From contig NZ_JACEFG010000001.1 in the NCBI RefSeq assembly GCF_013694105.1, forward strand, positions 744,001-808,000: a stretch of DNA of 64,000 nucleotides. Direction: 5' to 3'. A model generated the notes under the pieces. The model was given only the letters and a program-made list of their open reading frames with translations. It was not told the origin of the DNA and did not search any database. The position numbers and the translations under genes are program-made. This DNA is from Halobacillus locisalis. Lineage in GTDB: Bacteria; Bacillota; Bacilli; Bacillales; Halobacillaceae. Below are positions 1-9,196 of this stretch, one piece after another; position 1 is the stretch's first letter, and the number at the start of each line of letters is the position of its first letter.

Positions 1-594
1 TTCCAGCATTTCCCGCTCTGAATCGTCGAGGTGACGATTCATTTGAGAATCAATTAATCCTGGGGTCACAGCATTAACGTAAATACCACTTGGACCGACC
101 TCTTTTGCCAAACCTTTAACAAAACTGATTTGAGCTCCCTTTACAGAGCTATAAACGACTTCCGTGCTAGCCCCTTCTTCTCCAAAGATTGACGAGACGA
201 CTATGACGTGCCCACGTTTTTTCTCAATCATCTTAGGAAGCACCTTATGAGTGATTCGCCATACGGACTGTACGTGCACGTAAAATAAAGCATTCATTTC
301 ATCGAGAACCATTTCTTGAAACAAGCCAGTCCAGGCTTGTCCCCCACAAAACACAAGCGCGTCCCAATCACTATCGACGTGGTGTAAGAAGTCCTCTATA
401 CCTTCTTCAGTCGACAAATCTGCTTGGTAGGCACCAAGAAATTGATCATTCGGGACAGTCTCTTTCCATTTGTTGATGATATCTGAGTTAGAACGATAAT
501 GAACACCGACGGCATAGCCTTGATCAATCAGTCTATTCGTTGTAGCTGAGCCGATTGCTCCGCTTGCTCCGATGACAAGGCAACGCTTAGGCAT
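1..594 (-). CDS. ymfI: SDR-family oxidoreductase YmfI (3' part outside the window)
   Basis: This is the first 198 codons of a short-chain dehydrogenase/reductase; the rest lies beyond position 1. The N-terminus has a Rossmann dinucleotide-binding motif (VIGASGAIG, about residues 7-15). Further on are a VVSS strand with the catalytic serine region and the YSSVK signature (Tyr-x-x-x-Lys). A PG-containing stretch after the active site is typical of NADP-dependent FabG-like enzymes. The ATG at 594 overlaps the end of ymfH by 8 nt, so the two are translationally coupled. In B. subtilis ymfI also follows ymfF-ymfH. The substrate is unknown. The family call is firm; the gene name rests on context. 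Confidence 0.88.
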   Translation of the reverse strand, partial: MPKRCLVIGASGAIGSATTNRLIDQGYAVGVHYRSNSDIINKWKETVPNDQFLGAYQADLSTEEGIEDFLHHVDSDWDALVFCGGQAWTGLFQEMVLDEMNALFYVHVQSVWRITHKVLPKMIEKKRGHVIVVSSIFGEEGASTEVVYSSVKGAQISFVKGLAKEVGPSGIYVNAVTPGLIDSQMNRHLDDSEREMLE

Positions 595-1876
595 CTTGCG
601 GCTTCACCTGAAACACAGAAATCGCTTCTTCTTTAATCCAGTGCTGTAAATATTCATCTGCGTCTTGACTCGTTAGGGATTCTATGACCGGTAATACGTC
701 AAACAGGTCAACACCCAGCGTATGATAATGGGTGAACTGATTAGCGATGAACTCAAGAGAGTTCAAGGCGCGCATAAACTGACCGATTTTCTTGCGTTTC
801 ATCCTAGTGAAATCTTCTTCCGCGATACTTGCCTCTTTCAACTCATGAAGCATCTCTTTCACGCGTTTGGTCATCTGTTCGGGTTTGCGTGTATCTCCAC
901 CTAAGATGGTAAATCCAAACTGACGATCGAGTTCTGTCTCAAAAGAAAAGCTATCATCGATCAAGTCATTTTTATACAATTCTTCATAAAAAGGACCACT
1001 TCTAGAGAAGTAATAATCGAGAATCATTTCCGATAATAATTCCGCACGTAACAATTCTTTTCCTGATAACTCTTTTACATTTTCTTTGACACCGACCATA
1101 GCCTTAGCTGTTGTGACAGGCATTGTAATGGAATTGTCTTTTACAGCTACGCTTGTCGGTTCGTCAGGATATGAACGGTTGATTTGCGGCGCTGCTGGAA
1201 ACTCTTTACCGTTCTGATTTTCACGGATTTGTTTCATCATTGATTCAGGATCGATGTTCCCTGCCACGAATAACGTCATATTCGAAGGGTGGTAGAACGT
1301 TTCGTAGCATGTATATAAATCGTCTTTTGTAATCTTTTGAATGGAATCTACCGTACCCGCAATATCCACTTTGACAGGATGTTCATGGTACAAACTTTGA
1401 ATCGTACCAAAGAACGAACGCCAATCCGGCTGGTCATCATACATCCGAATCTCCTGTGCTATAATCCCTTTTTCTTTTTCGACCGACTCCTCTGAGAAAT
1501 AAGGGTCCTGAACAAAATCAAGCAACGTTTGAACGTTTTCATTGATATGGCTCGTAGCAGAAAATAAGTAGGCCGTTTTCGTGAAGGACGTGAACGCATT
1601 CGCTGAAGCACCGAGCTTCGTAAAATCTTGGAAAACGTCTCGGTCTTCTTTTTCGAATAGTTTATGTTCTAAGAAGTGGGCAATTCCCTCAGGGACGGTC
1701 ACTTGTTCATCTTTCCCGATCGGAGTGAACGTTTGGTCGATCGAACCATAATTAGTGGTGAAAATTCCGAACGTCTTCGCCATTTCCGGCTTGGAGAGTA
1801 AAAATACTTTCAAACCATTATCCATCGTTTCTTGGTACACCGTTTCATTCATTTGCTGATATACTAATTCTTCCAC
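587..1876 (-). CDS. ymfH: M16-family zinc metallopeptidase YmfH (active-site subunit)
   Basis: This is an insulinase/processing-peptidase (M16) family protein of about 429 aa. The inverted zinc motif is intact: HFLEH at about residue 70, in the context of a conserved IAHFLEHKLFE segment. A second half-domain follows, as usual for M16 proteins. I chose a GTG start at 1876 because AGGGAGGGG sits 7 nt upstream and the resulting N-terminus resembles YmfH. A longer in-frame ATG at 1900 would lie inside ymfF. It starts 2 nt after the ymfF stop. With YmfF it probably forms a two-subunit peptidase in which YmfH holds the zinc. The substrate is unknown. Confidence 0.9.
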   Translation of the reverse strand: MEELVYQQMNETVYQETMDNGLKVFLLSKPEMAKTFGIFTTNYGSIDQTFTPIGKDEQVTVPEGIAHFLEHKLFEKEDRDVFQDFTKLGASANAFTSFTKTAYLFSATSHINENVQTLLDFVQDPYFSEESVEKEKGIIAQEIRMYDDQPDWRSFFGTIQSLYHEHPVKVDIAGTVDSIQKITKDDLYTCYETFYHPSNMTLFVAGNIDPESMMKQIRENQNGKEFPAAPQINRSYPDEPTSVAVKDNSITMPVTTAKAMVGVKENVKELSGKELLRAELLSEMILDYYFSRSGPFYEELYKNDLIDDSFSFETELDRQFGFTILGGDTRKPEQMTKRVKEMLHELKEASIAEEDFTRMKRKKIGQFMRALNSLEFIANQFTHYHTLGVDLFDVLPVIESLTSQDADEYLQHWIKEEAISVFQVKPQDA

Positions 1877-1878
1877 GA

Positions 1879-3162
1879 TTATTCCCCTCCCTCTTGGCAT
1901 GTTAAGAAGTAAATCGTATCCAGTTTTACTTTATTCGCCATATTAACAACGTCATCTTTAGTGACATTACGAATTTTATCCATCAATTCATTCGCAGGCA
2001 TTTCGGCCCCGGAAATCATCTGGTGATACAGCACCTCAATGAGACCGTTCGCATTGTCCATTGTTTCCTGAAGCTGGTTGATGACTTGTTCTTTCGTCTC
2101 ATTGACTTGTTCTTCTGTAAAGTCCCCATTCTTCATGGCATCCATCTGCTCTAAAATAATTGATTTCGCCTGATCGTAGTCTTTCGGATCCACACCACTG
2201 AAAACTAGCAACAGTCCTTTATGACTTTCAAAACGGGAAGCCGCATAGTAGGCAAGACTGTGTTTTTCACGGACATTCATAAACAGCTTTGAACTTGGAA
2301 AACCTCCGAATATCCCATTGAATATTTGCAAAGCGTAATAATCGTCATCGCCAAACTTCGTGTAGGTGCGGTAACCGATGTGAAGCTTACCTTGGTTGAC
2401 TTCTTCACGTTCGACAATCTCTTTCACTTCATCGACCTGTTTCGTTTCAGCTACTTGATCATTATCTTCGTTTGAACTACCTTCCCTTGAGAAATATTGA
2501 TCCGTCATTTTTTCAATGAACGCTTCATCTAAGTCCCCAATCACGTAAACATCTAATAGGTCATTAGCGATCATGGACTGATAATACGAGTACAACGATT
2601 CTGGTGTGATAGAGGATAAGTCATCCTGGTAACCGTGGACGTGTAGCGAATATGGTTCGCCGTCACACATGTGATCCATAAGTCTGACATTTGCATAACT
2701 CATCTTGTCATCCTTAATGGATGTGATTCTCTGTTCAAGTGTCTGTTTCTCTCGATTTACAATTGCTGAATCAAGTCCCTCCCCTTCCTTTTTAGGATCG
2801 AACAGGACTTCGTGGAACAATTGCATTGCTTCTTCTAAAATAGGCTCTTGATCATTTAAATACGCTTCATTCACAACCTCCATGCGGAAACTGATCACGT
2901 GATTCTCACCTTTTTTGGATCCATCACTTGATAAAGCCGTCCCGTATAGGTTTTCAAAAGCTGATTGTAGTGATCGAACATTGGGATGGTTGTTGGTCGC
3001 TTTTTGTAAAACGTGAGGCAAAAGCGCCCGCTCGGTGATTCCTTCCCTTTTTAATGGTGCTTTGAACTTGGCAACAATGGAAATAGTTTTGTATTTATTG
3101 CTAGGTAGAATATGTAAACGATACCCTTGTTTAGTTAGCAATTTCTCTTCGGTTAATTTCAT
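1879..3162 (-). CDS. ymfF: M16-family peptidase-like protein YmfF (probably non-catalytic partner)
   Basis: A 427-aa protein with the M16 fold (peptidase M16 N- and C-terminal halves). At the expected zinc site (about residues 48-55) it reads PHVLQKA instead of HxxEH, so the metal ligands appear lost. Such paired M16 proteins usually consist of one active and one degenerate subunit, and the adjacent YmfH keeps the motif. The ATG is preceded by GAGGAGGGTG. A promoter-like sequence lies about 70 bp upstream, next to the nup-operon terminator, so ymfF-ymfH-ymfI may form their own transcript. The exact substrate is not known. Confidence 0.88.
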   Translation of the reverse strand: MKLTEEKLLTKQGYRLHILPSNKYKTISIVAKFKAPLKREGITERALLPHVLQKATNNHPNVRSLQSAFENLYGTALSSDGSKKGENHVISFRMEVVNEAYLNDQEPILEEAMQLFHEVLFDPKKEGEGLDSAIVNREKQTLEQRITSIKDDKMSYANVRLMDHMCDGEPYSLHVHGYQDDLSSITPESLYSYYQSMIANDLLDVYVIGDLDEAFIEKMTDQYFSREGSSNEDNDQVAETKQVDEVKEIVEREEVNQGKLHIGYRTYTKFGDDDYYALQIFNGIFGGFPSSKLFMNVREKHSLAYYAASRFESHKGLLLVFSGVDPKDYDQAKSIILEQMDAMKNGDFTEEQVNETKEQVINQLQETMDNANGLIEVLYHQMISGAEMPANELMDKIRNVTKDDVVNMANKVKLDTIYFLTCQEGGE

Positions 3163-3226
3163 TGAACACCCTCCTCTACTTCTTTTCTATTATGGACGTT
3201 TATCGGATTATTAATCCGTACGTCTT

Positions 3227-3255
3227 ATGCTAAGGTATATGATTCAAAATGTAAA
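3227..3255 (-). promoter_or_regulatory. Candidate sigma-A promoter for ymfF-ymfH-ymfI, with palindrome at start site
   Basis: On the minus strand TTTACA (3255-3250) and TAGCAT (3232-3227) are separated by exactly 17 bp, matching 5/6 and 4/6 of the sigma-A consensus. A perfect palindrome CGGATTA-T-TAATCCG (3204-3218) lies where the transcript would start, which could be an operator. The -35 lies in the T-tail of the nupQ terminator. Prediction by eye only. Confidence 0.45.
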
Positions 3256-3284
3256 AAATTAAGCCCGGCACAAAAGTACCGGGC
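3252..3284 (-). terminator. Intrinsic terminator after nupQ
   Basis: A GCCCGG/CCGGGC stem (3279-3284 with 3263-3268) is followed on the minus strand by TTAATTTTTTAC. It sits 9 nt after the nupQ stop and closes the ymfC-nupNOPQ region. Confidence 0.8.
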
Positions 3285-3292
3285 AGATCTTA

Positions 3293-4252
3293 TTATCGAC
3301 TTCCTTTGATGTACGGTTCTCCGAGTGACTTCGGAGCCTCTGCCCGACCGATAAAACCGGCAAGAGCAAGAATCGTCAATACATATGGAGCTATTAATAG
3401 GAAGATTTGCGGCACATCTTCAAGTAATGGTAAACCAGAACCGAAGATACTTAAGCTTTGAGCAAACCCGAAGAAGATGGCTGCCCCGAGTGCACCTAGT
3501 GGATGCCATTTACCAAAGATAACGGCAGCAAGCGCCATGAACCCCTGTCCAACAATTGTTGAATGAGAGAAGTTCAATGCAACTGTCAATGCATATACAG
3601 ACCCACCAAGGCCACCTAGTGCACCTGAGAGCATGACAGCAATGTAACGCATACGATACACTTTGATACCATTTGTGTCAGCAGCCATCGGATGTTCCCC
3701 TACAGAGCGTAAACGAAGACCGAATGGTGTTTTGAAAATGACAAACCAAACTACAAAAGCCAAGATAATCGCAAGATACGATGTCATATACCAACCTGAG
3801 AAGAACCATTCTCCAAGGATCGGAATTTTACTTAATAACGGAATATCTGTTGCATAAAACGGTCTGGCCACCATATCTGTTTGGCCTTTATCATACCACT
3901 GCTTCGTCAAGAACAAGCCGATACCGAGCGCCAGGAAGTTAATGGCCACACCACTAACCACCTGATCCGCGCGGAATGTAATCGAGGCCACGGCATGAAC
4001 TAAAGCGAATAGAGCTGAAACAATCATCGCTACAAAAATGGAAACCCAAGGCGTAGCTGCCCCGAAAGTATCATAAAACGTTAAGTGGAAGACGATTCCC
4101 ACAAAGGCCCCCATGACCATAAGCCCTTCTAGACCTATATTGATGATTCCAGAACGTTCACTGAAGACGCCACCTAAAGCTGTGAAAATCAGAGGGGCAG
4201 CGTACACCATGGCAGCTGGTATGATCGAAGCTATAATATCTATGAACCCCAT
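3293..4252 (-). CDS. nupQ: Nucleoside ABC transporter permease NupQ
   Basis: A 319-aa integral membrane protein of the BPD_transp_2 family (branched-chain amino acid/sugar/nucleoside type), with about eight to ten hydrophobic segments. The motif ERSGIINIGLEGLMVMGAF near residue 32 is characteristic of this permease family and is also present in its partner NupP. It starts immediately after the nupP stop, so the two membrane subunits are co-translated. With NupO (ATPase) and NupN (lipoprotein) it should form the guanosine/nucleoside importer described for B. subtilis NupNOPQ. The specificity is inferred from synteny. Confidence 0.92.
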   Translation of the reverse strand: MGFIDIIASIIPAAMVYAAPLIFTALGGVFSERSGIINIGLEGLMVMGAFVGIVFHLTFYDTFGAATPWVSIFVAMIVSALFALVHAVASITFRADQVVSGVAINFLALGIGLFLTKQWYDKGQTDMVARPFYATDIPLLSKIPILGEWFFSGWYMTSYLAIILAFVVWFVIFKTPFGLRLRSVGEHPMAADTNGIKVYRMRYIAVMLSGALGGLGGSVYALTVALNFSHSTIVGQGFMALAAVIFGKWHPLGALGAAIFFGFAQSLSIFGSGLPLLEDVPQIFLLIAPYVLTILALAGFIGRAEAPKSLGEPYIKGSR

Positions 4253-5302
4253 TTATTTCCCCTCCTTCTTGAAACGTAAGAACGCCCAGCGGATGATGTA
4301 ACTGGATGCGACAAAGAAAATGATTAAAGCTATGACAATCTCAACCAATTCAGTCGGCACACCCGCTTCTGTAGGCATGTTCAATGCGCCAATTTTTAGA
4401 GTACCGAATAAAAAGGCTGCAAGAACAACACCTAAAGCCATATTCGCCCCTAGTAAGGCTACAGCAATACCGTCAAAGCCGATATTGGTGAACCCAGACT
4501 TCACGTTCATGTAACCGAACGTTCCAAGGCCTTCCATTGCACCAGCAAGACCAGCAAAAGCGCCTGAAATGACCATAGCCAATACAATGTTTTTCCCTAC
4601 GCTCATACCCGCATATTTGGATGCATTTTGGTTGAACCCTACAGAGCGAAGCTCGAAACCACGTGTCGTTTTATTCAAAACGAACCACATGACAAGTGCC
4701 ATGAACAAAGCAACAATTAACCCATAGTGAAGACGTGAGAAGTACGTCATACTCGCTAACCACTCTGACGCAAGTGACGCAGAAGGCGCAATTTCAGCGG
4801 TACGATCCTCTCCGTCTGTTAACACATTGCGGACAATATCATTAGAAATATAAAGAGCAATATAGTTCATCATAATGGTGACAATAACTTCGTGTACACC
4901 AAGTTTAGCTTTTAAGATACCGGGTATAAAACCCCAGAAAGCCCCTGCTAATGCTGCGGCAAGGATAGCCAAAGGCAAATGAATGATCATAGGTAAATCA
5001 AAAGATATACCTACGGCAACGGAGGCAAGCCAACCTACAAATACTTGCCCTTCTACCCCGATATTCAATAGACCGGTTCGCAATGCGAAAGCAACGGCCA
5101 GACCAGATAAGATGTATGGAGTGACTTGCCTAAGCGTTTCTCCTAAGAAATAGCTGTCACCGAAGGCACCGTTCCAAAGGGCGGCATACCCTTCTATGGG
5201 GTTGTATCCGAAGACAAGCATTATGATGGCTCCAGAAAGTAAGCCTAGAACAACTGAGATAATGGGAATTAATATGTTAATCATACGGTTTGAAAATAAC
5301 AT
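4253..5302 (-). CDS. nupP: Nucleoside ABC transporter permease NupP
   Basis: The second permease subunit (349 aa), BPD_transp_2 family, has multiple membrane segments and the motif RTGLLNIGVEGQVFVGW at about residue 75-91, matching that of NupQ. I placed the start at the ATG at 5302, one base after the nupO TAA stop and with GGTGGTG about 7 nt upstream. A GTG at 5314 would overlap nupO and has poorly spaced ribosome-binding bases. It abuts nupQ directly. Role: transmembrane channel of the nucleoside importer; specificity by synteny. Confidence 0.9.
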   Translation of the reverse strand: MLFSNRMINILIPIISVVLGLLSGAIIMLVFGYNPIEGYAALWNGAFGDSYFLGETLRQVTPYILSGLAVAFALRTGLLNIGVEGQVFVGWLASVAVGISFDLPMIIHLPLAILAAALAGAFWGFIPGILKAKLGVHEVIVTIMMNYIALYISNDIVRNVLTDGEDRTAEIAPSASLASEWLASMTYFSRLHYGLIVALFMALVMWFVLNKTTRGFELRSVGFNQNASKYAGMSVGKNIVLAMVISGAFAGLAGAMEGLGTFGYMNVKSGFTNIGFDGIAVALLGANMALGVVLAAFLFGTLKIGALNMPTEAGVPTELVEIVIALIIFFVASSYIIRWAFLRFKKEGK

Positions 5303-5303
5303 G

Positions 5304-6830
5304 TTATTCACCACCCGCCTTTGAAGTGGAGTTTCCTGCCATAAGTAGCCCGAGATCTTGTTCGTTTGTTTCTTCCGGCTTCACTTCAGCGACGATTTGC
5401 CCATCAAACATTACGGCGATACGATCACTCAAGTTCATGATTTCCTCTAATTCAAACGATAGCAAAAGTACGGCTCTTCCTTTATCTCGCTCTTCGATGA
5501 GCTTCTTATGGATGAATTCAATGGCACCAACGTCTAAACCACGTGTTGGTTGTGCCGCAATGATCAAATCAGGTGAACGATCCACTTCGCGTCCGATGAT
5601 GGCTTTTTGCTGGTTTCCTCCAGACAAAGCACGTGCTTTTGTGTAAGCATCTGGGGTACGTACGTCATACTCTTCAATGAGCTCATTGGCTTTTTTATAG
5701 ATGTTTTTGAAGTTCATGACACCGTTTTTAGAAAAAGGTTCATTATAATAACTTTGCAGCACCATATTTTCTCCAACTGGGAAGTCAAGAACGAGACCGA
5801 ATTTATGACGGTCTTGCGGAATATGAGATATTCCCGACTGCGTTACTTTACGAGGAGTCAAGTTTGTTATCGCTTTCTCGTGAAGTTTAATATCGCCAGA
5901 TTCTGTTTTTCGAAGGCCTGTAATGGCTTCGATCAGTTCAGATTGACCATTCCCATCCACACCAGCGATCCCAACAATCTCACCTGCGCGGACATTCAGA
6001 TTCAACCCTTTAACCATTTCCACACCCCGAACATCTTTTACGCGTAGATCTTTGATTGACAAAAATGTCTCTTTCGGATCAGCAGGTGTCTTTTCAGTCG
6101 AGAAGCTAACCTCGCGACCGACCATCAAGGAAGCAAGTTCTGTCGGGTTTGTTTCAGAAACTTCAACAGTGCCGATCCCTTGTCCCTTTCGGATGACTGT
6201 ACAGCGGTCACAGACTTCCATGATTTCTTTCAGTTTATGTGTGATCAGAATAATCGACTTGCCTTCTGAAACGAGGCTCTTCATGATGTCAATTAGTTCT
6301 TTGATTTCTTGAGGTGTAAGTACGGCGGTCGGCTCATCTAGGATTAAGATTTCTGCACCACGATACAGCGTTTTCAAAATTTCTACACGTTGCTGCATCC
6401 CCACAGAAATATCGCGGATTTTCGCGCGCGGATCAACATTCAAACCGTAGCGTTCTGACAATTCTTGCACTTCTTTTTCCGCCCGCTTCAAGTTGACCTG
6501 CCCCATTCGTTTGGGCTCACTACCAAGAACGATGTTTTCCGTAACGGTAAATGTATCCACAAGCATAAAGTGCTGGTGCACCATACCGATACCTAGGTCG
6601 TTGGCTATGTTGGGATCTGTGATGTTCGCTTGTTCCCCTCGAACGCGGATTTCGCCTTTTTCCGGCTGATAAAGGCCGAATAACACGTTCATGAGTGTTG
6701 ACTTCCCTGCCCCGTTCTCACCTAGCAGAGCATGGATTTCGCCTTTTTTCACTTGTAAGTTGATGTTGTCATTTGCCACAATACCCGGAAATTCTTTACG
6801 AATATTCAGCATTTCAATTACGTAATCCAT
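5304..6830 (-). CDS. nupO: Nucleoside ABC transporter ATP-binding protein NupO
   Basis: A 508-aa protein with two tandem ABC ATPase domains. The first has Walker A GENGAGKST (about residue 37), the signature ISVGMQQRVEI and Walker B ILILDEPT. The second has a modified P-loop GVDGNGQSE (about residue 287), signature LSGGNQQKAI and LIIAAQPTRGLDVGA in place of a standard Walker B. One strong and one degenerate site is usual for this sugar/nucleoside class. The start is the ATG at 6830, preceded by GAGGGG; upstream codons of the open frame look non-coding. Separated from nupN by a terminator-like hairpin. Confidence 0.93.
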   Translation of the reverse strand: MDYVIEMLNIRKEFPGIVANDNINLQVKKGEIHALLGENGAGKSTLMNVLFGLYQPEKGEIRVRGEQANITDPNIANDLGIGMVHQHFMLVDTFTVTENIVLGSEPKRMGQVNLKRAEKEVQELSERYGLNVDPRAKIRDISVGMQQRVEILKTLYRGAEILILDEPTAVLTPQEIKELIDIMKSLVSEGKSIILITHKLKEIMEVCDRCTVIRKGQGIGTVEVSETNPTELASLMVGREVSFSTEKTPADPKETFLSIKDLRVKDVRGVEMVKGLNLNVRAGEIVGIAGVDGNGQSELIEAITGLRKTESGDIKLHEKAITNLTPRKVTQSGISHIPQDRHKFGLVLDFPVGENMVLQSYYNEPFSKNGVMNFKNIYKKANELIEEYDVRTPDAYTKARALSGGNQQKAIIGREVDRSPDLIIAAQPTRGLDVGAIEFIHKKLIEERDKGRAVLLLSFELEEIMNLSDRIAVMFDGQIVAEVKPEETNEQDLGLLMAGNSTSKAGGE

Positions 6831-6938
6831 TCGCTTCCCCTCACTCTCTATATTTTTCCAAATGAGCTTTCTCTTGAAAAAATCATCAAATGAAGAGGGC
6901 CGGAGCCACTTCATTTGATGATTTTCCTTTATGAGTAG

Positions 6939-6966
6939 AAAAAGGCCGGCTTACACCAGCCTTTTT
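6939..6966 (-). terminator. Hairpin between nupN and nupO (partial terminator)
   Basis: An 11-bp stem (AAAAAGGCTGG paired with CCGGCCTTTTT) lies 11 nt after the nupN stop, with the U-run forming the 3' arm. Its place between the lipoprotein gene and the ATPase gene suggests partial termination or 3'-end protection, so that the binding protein is made in excess over the transporter. Confidence 0.7.
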
Positions 6967-6977
6967 CTGAAATCAAC

Positions 6978-8114
6978 TTATAGAGAATTCACATAAGTTT
7001 CTAGGTCTTCACGTGTGCTTGGTACTTCAACATCACCATTTGTGATTTTTTCTTTCCACTCTTCAATCGCTGTGATGATCTCTTCTGTCATGGCTTCTTC
7101 ATTTGTACGAGCAATGCTTACACCATCGTCAGATAGACCGTACTCAAGAACTTCTCCACCAGGAAACTCACCGTTCATCGCTTGTGTAGCTACGTCTTGA
7201 ACAGCAATGTCAACGCGCTTAACCATAGAAGTAAGGGTTACGTTTGTGTCGCCAACTGCTCCTTCTTCGTATTGGTCACGGTCAACACCGATAACCCAAA
7301 CGTTAGCTTCTGGATCATTGTTTTTAATATCTTTCGCTTGTGCAAATACGCCGTTACCTGTCGCTCCTGAAGCGTGATAAATGACGTCAACGCCTTTGTC
7401 GTACATGTTGGAAGCAATTAGTTTACCTTTATCTGCAGCAGCGAAGCTCTCAGCATATTGAACGTCAACTTCGATGTCAGCGTTTACTGATTTCACACCC
7501 GCAACAAAACCTGCTTCGAACTTGTTGATTAACGCGCCGTCAACTCCACCAACAAAACCAACCATGTTGGATTCTGTTTTCTTAGCAGCAGCTACCCCGG
7601 CAAGGAAAGAACCTTGGTGTTCTTTAAACGTAATACTCGCTATGTTGTCACCTTCAGCTACAGAGTCCACAATACCGAAGTTTGTATCTGGGTATTGAGA
7701 TGCTACTTCTTCGATAGCCGGTTGTAATAAGTATCCAATTCCGTAAATCAAGTTGTAATCCTGACGTACTAGACGGTTGATGTTCGTTACATAGTCCGCA
7801 TCACTTTCAGACTGTGCGTAATCGTAACCTTCACCTTTAGACATGCCGTTCTCTTCTCCGAATGCTTGAAGACCTTCCCATGCAGACTGGTTGAATGATT
7901 TATCATCTACTCCACCTACGTCTGTAACCATGGCAACAGAGAAGTCTCCGCTAGCGTTCTCCTCAGAGGTTTCTTCTTCGGTATTTTCACTTGAATCTCC
8001 GCCTGTACTATCTTCTTCGTTTCCGGCGTCATCATCAGAAGCTCCACAAGCTCCAAGAACTAAACCAATAGACAATAATAGTGCAAACAATACGAACCAA
8101 CGATTTTTAAACAA
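6978..8114 (-). CDS. nupN: BMP-family nucleoside-binding lipoprotein NupN
   Basis: A 378-aa substrate-binding lipoprotein of the basic membrane protein (BMP/Med/PnrA) family. It has a lipoprotein signal peptide with lipobox LGAC (Cys23), then an acidic Asp/Glu/Ser/Gly-rich tether (about residues 25-55). The family-typical start of the binding domain is VAMVTDVGGVDDKSFNQSAW. The start codon is TTG at 8114, with AGGGGG 9 nt upstream; no better ATG gives an intact signal peptide. It captures nucleosides at the outer membrane face for NupOPQ. The very acidic tether fits a salt-adapted host, which is inference. Confidence 0.92.
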   Translation of the reverse strand: MFKNRWFVLFALLLSIGLVLGACGASDDDAGNEEDSTGGDSSENTEEETSEENASGDFSVAMVTDVGGVDDKSFNQSAWEGLQAFGEENGMSKGEGYDYAQSESDADYVTNINRLVRQDYNLIYGIGYLLQPAIEEVASQYPDTNFGIVDSVAEGDNIASITFKEHQGSFLAGVAAAKKTESNMVGFVGGVDGALINKFEAGFVAGVKSVNADIEVDVQYAESFAAADKGKLIASNMYDKGVDVIYHASGATGNGVFAQAKDIKNNDPEANVWVIGVDRDQYEEGAVGDTNVTLTSMVKRVDIAVQDVATQAMNGEFPGGEVLEYGLSDDGVSIARTNEEAMTEEIITAIEEWKEKITNGDVEVPSTREDLETYVNSL

Positions 8115-8171
8115 AAAAATTACCCCCTAATTTTGTTAAAGTTACACACATTGCTACGACAAGCCATTCTT

Positions 8172-8217
8172 TCTATACGGCGAAGCCTCACCTCCTCAAA
8201 GTTTGTAAGCCCTTACA
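8172..8217 (-). promoter_or_regulatory. Candidate nupN promoter with upstream palindrome
   Basis: On the minus strand TTGAGG (8199-8194) and TATAGA (8177-8172) are 16 bp apart, each 4/6 to the sigma-A consensus. Just upstream, TGTAAG-GG-CTTACA (8217-8204) is a 6-bp-arm palindrome overlapping the ymfC stop; it could be an operator for YmfC or only a small hairpin. The same stretch contains AGGAGGTGAGG, which looks like a ribosome-binding site without a good gene behind it. Confidence 0.3.
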
Positions 8218-8938
8218 CTCGTTTTCGTAAAACGTGGAAACTGAACTTATCTGCCCTGAAATAGTTAGAAGACAAGAGCATCGGTACATCATCCTCCGAG
8301 TAATGCATTTGCTTTAATAGCAAGAGAGCTTGGTCAGGCTCGCAGTTCAGAATCGGTGAAATTCGTTCATGATAACCAATTGGTTCAATATGCGTAACGG
8401 CGTATCCAATCCGCTTTCCTGTGTAATCTTCTAATGTAGAAAACAATGAATCCGCTTCTCGGACATGATCGATCGGAATAAGGTGTTCTGGAATCTTGTC
8501 TACACAGAAAACAACAGGCTGTTCGTCAGCTGTTCTCACACGCTCCACTTTTGCTATATTATGTAACTCAACGGGAGCGAAGCGTTTCTTGTCCTCTTCT
8601 GTTGCTTCAACGAGATCGGCAGATAAATATTGAGACCCTGGTAACATACCGGAATCATTAATCATTCCTGTGACACTATTCAATTCTTCAATTCCTGAAG
8701 TGAAGAGCGGTTTAGGGTTCACAAACGTTCCTACCCCGTGCCTCCGAGTCACGACTCCATCTTCTTCTAGAATTCGCAAGGCTTCTCGTAAGGTAGCACG
8801 AGAGACTCCGAGCGATTTTGAGAGCTGAAATTCGGATGGTAGTTTTTGCTTCTCTAAATAGATACCGTTTTCAATATCTCGTTTAATTTGCTCTATTACC
8901 TGCAAGTACAGGTGTCGTGTATCCTGCCTAATTGACAT
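8213..8938 (-). CDS. ymfC: GntR/HutC-family transcriptional regulator YmfC
   Basis: A 241-aa repressor-type regulator. The N-terminal winged helix-turn-helix of the GntR family has [31 protein letters not shown]-type residues at about positions 34-64. The C-terminal half resembles a UTRA ligand-binding domain. The ATG at 8938 has GGAG 8 nt upstream; a GTG at 8947 is an alternative. It lies directly upstream of nupNOPQ, as in B. subtilis, and probably controls that importer. Its effector is unknown, perhaps a nucleoside or related sugar. Confidence 0.87.
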   Translation of the reverse strand: MSIRQDTRHLYLQVIEQIKRDIENGIYLEKQKLPSEFQLSKSLGVSRATLREALRILEEDGVVTRRHGVGTFVNPKPLFTSGIEELNSVTGMINDSGMLPGSQYLSADLVEATEEDKKRFAPVELHNIAKVERVRTADEQPVVFCVDKIPEHLIPIDHVREADSLFSTLEDYTGKRIGYAVTHIEPIGYHERISPILNCEPDQALLLLKQMHYSEDDVPMLLSSNYFRADKFSFHVLRKRV

Positions 8939-9090
8939 ACCTTTCACTCCAAGTCATAATGGGCTTCCATTCTTAATAGTCTGACATCTGACGTTCGACA
9001 CATCATATTTCGTGAATAATATAACACTTTTCTACAAATAAATAAATAGAATTAGGACATTTTTATAGATTTCGTTAATAGAGTGTAAAT

Positions 9091-9106
9091 TTGAAAGCGC
9101 TTTTTG
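9091..9106. promoter_or_regulatory. cre-like palindrome upstream of ymfC
   Basis: The sequence TTGAAAGCGCTTTTTG closely resembles the catabolite-responsive element bound by CcpA, with one mismatch to WTGNAANCGNWNNCW. It lies in the 300-bp gap between spoIIIE and ymfC, about 150 bp upstream of the ymfC start. Apart from this site and the spoIIIE terminator, the gap 8939-9238 holds only AT-rich sequence; a TATATT box near 9020 lacks a good -35. Confidence 0.3.
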
Positions 9107-9196
9107 ATCTTAAATATGAGGAAAGACTTATTTTTTTGTTATTTGTTTCTTTTTATGGAAACGACCTTGTTCTCATCTTACACCATTCATGCGACA

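Noticed and set aside
8128-8166. 15-codon ORF (MACRSN...) before nupN as a leader peptide
   Set aside because: The nearest ribosome-binding sequence is about 23 nt upstream of its ATG, too far for normal initiation.
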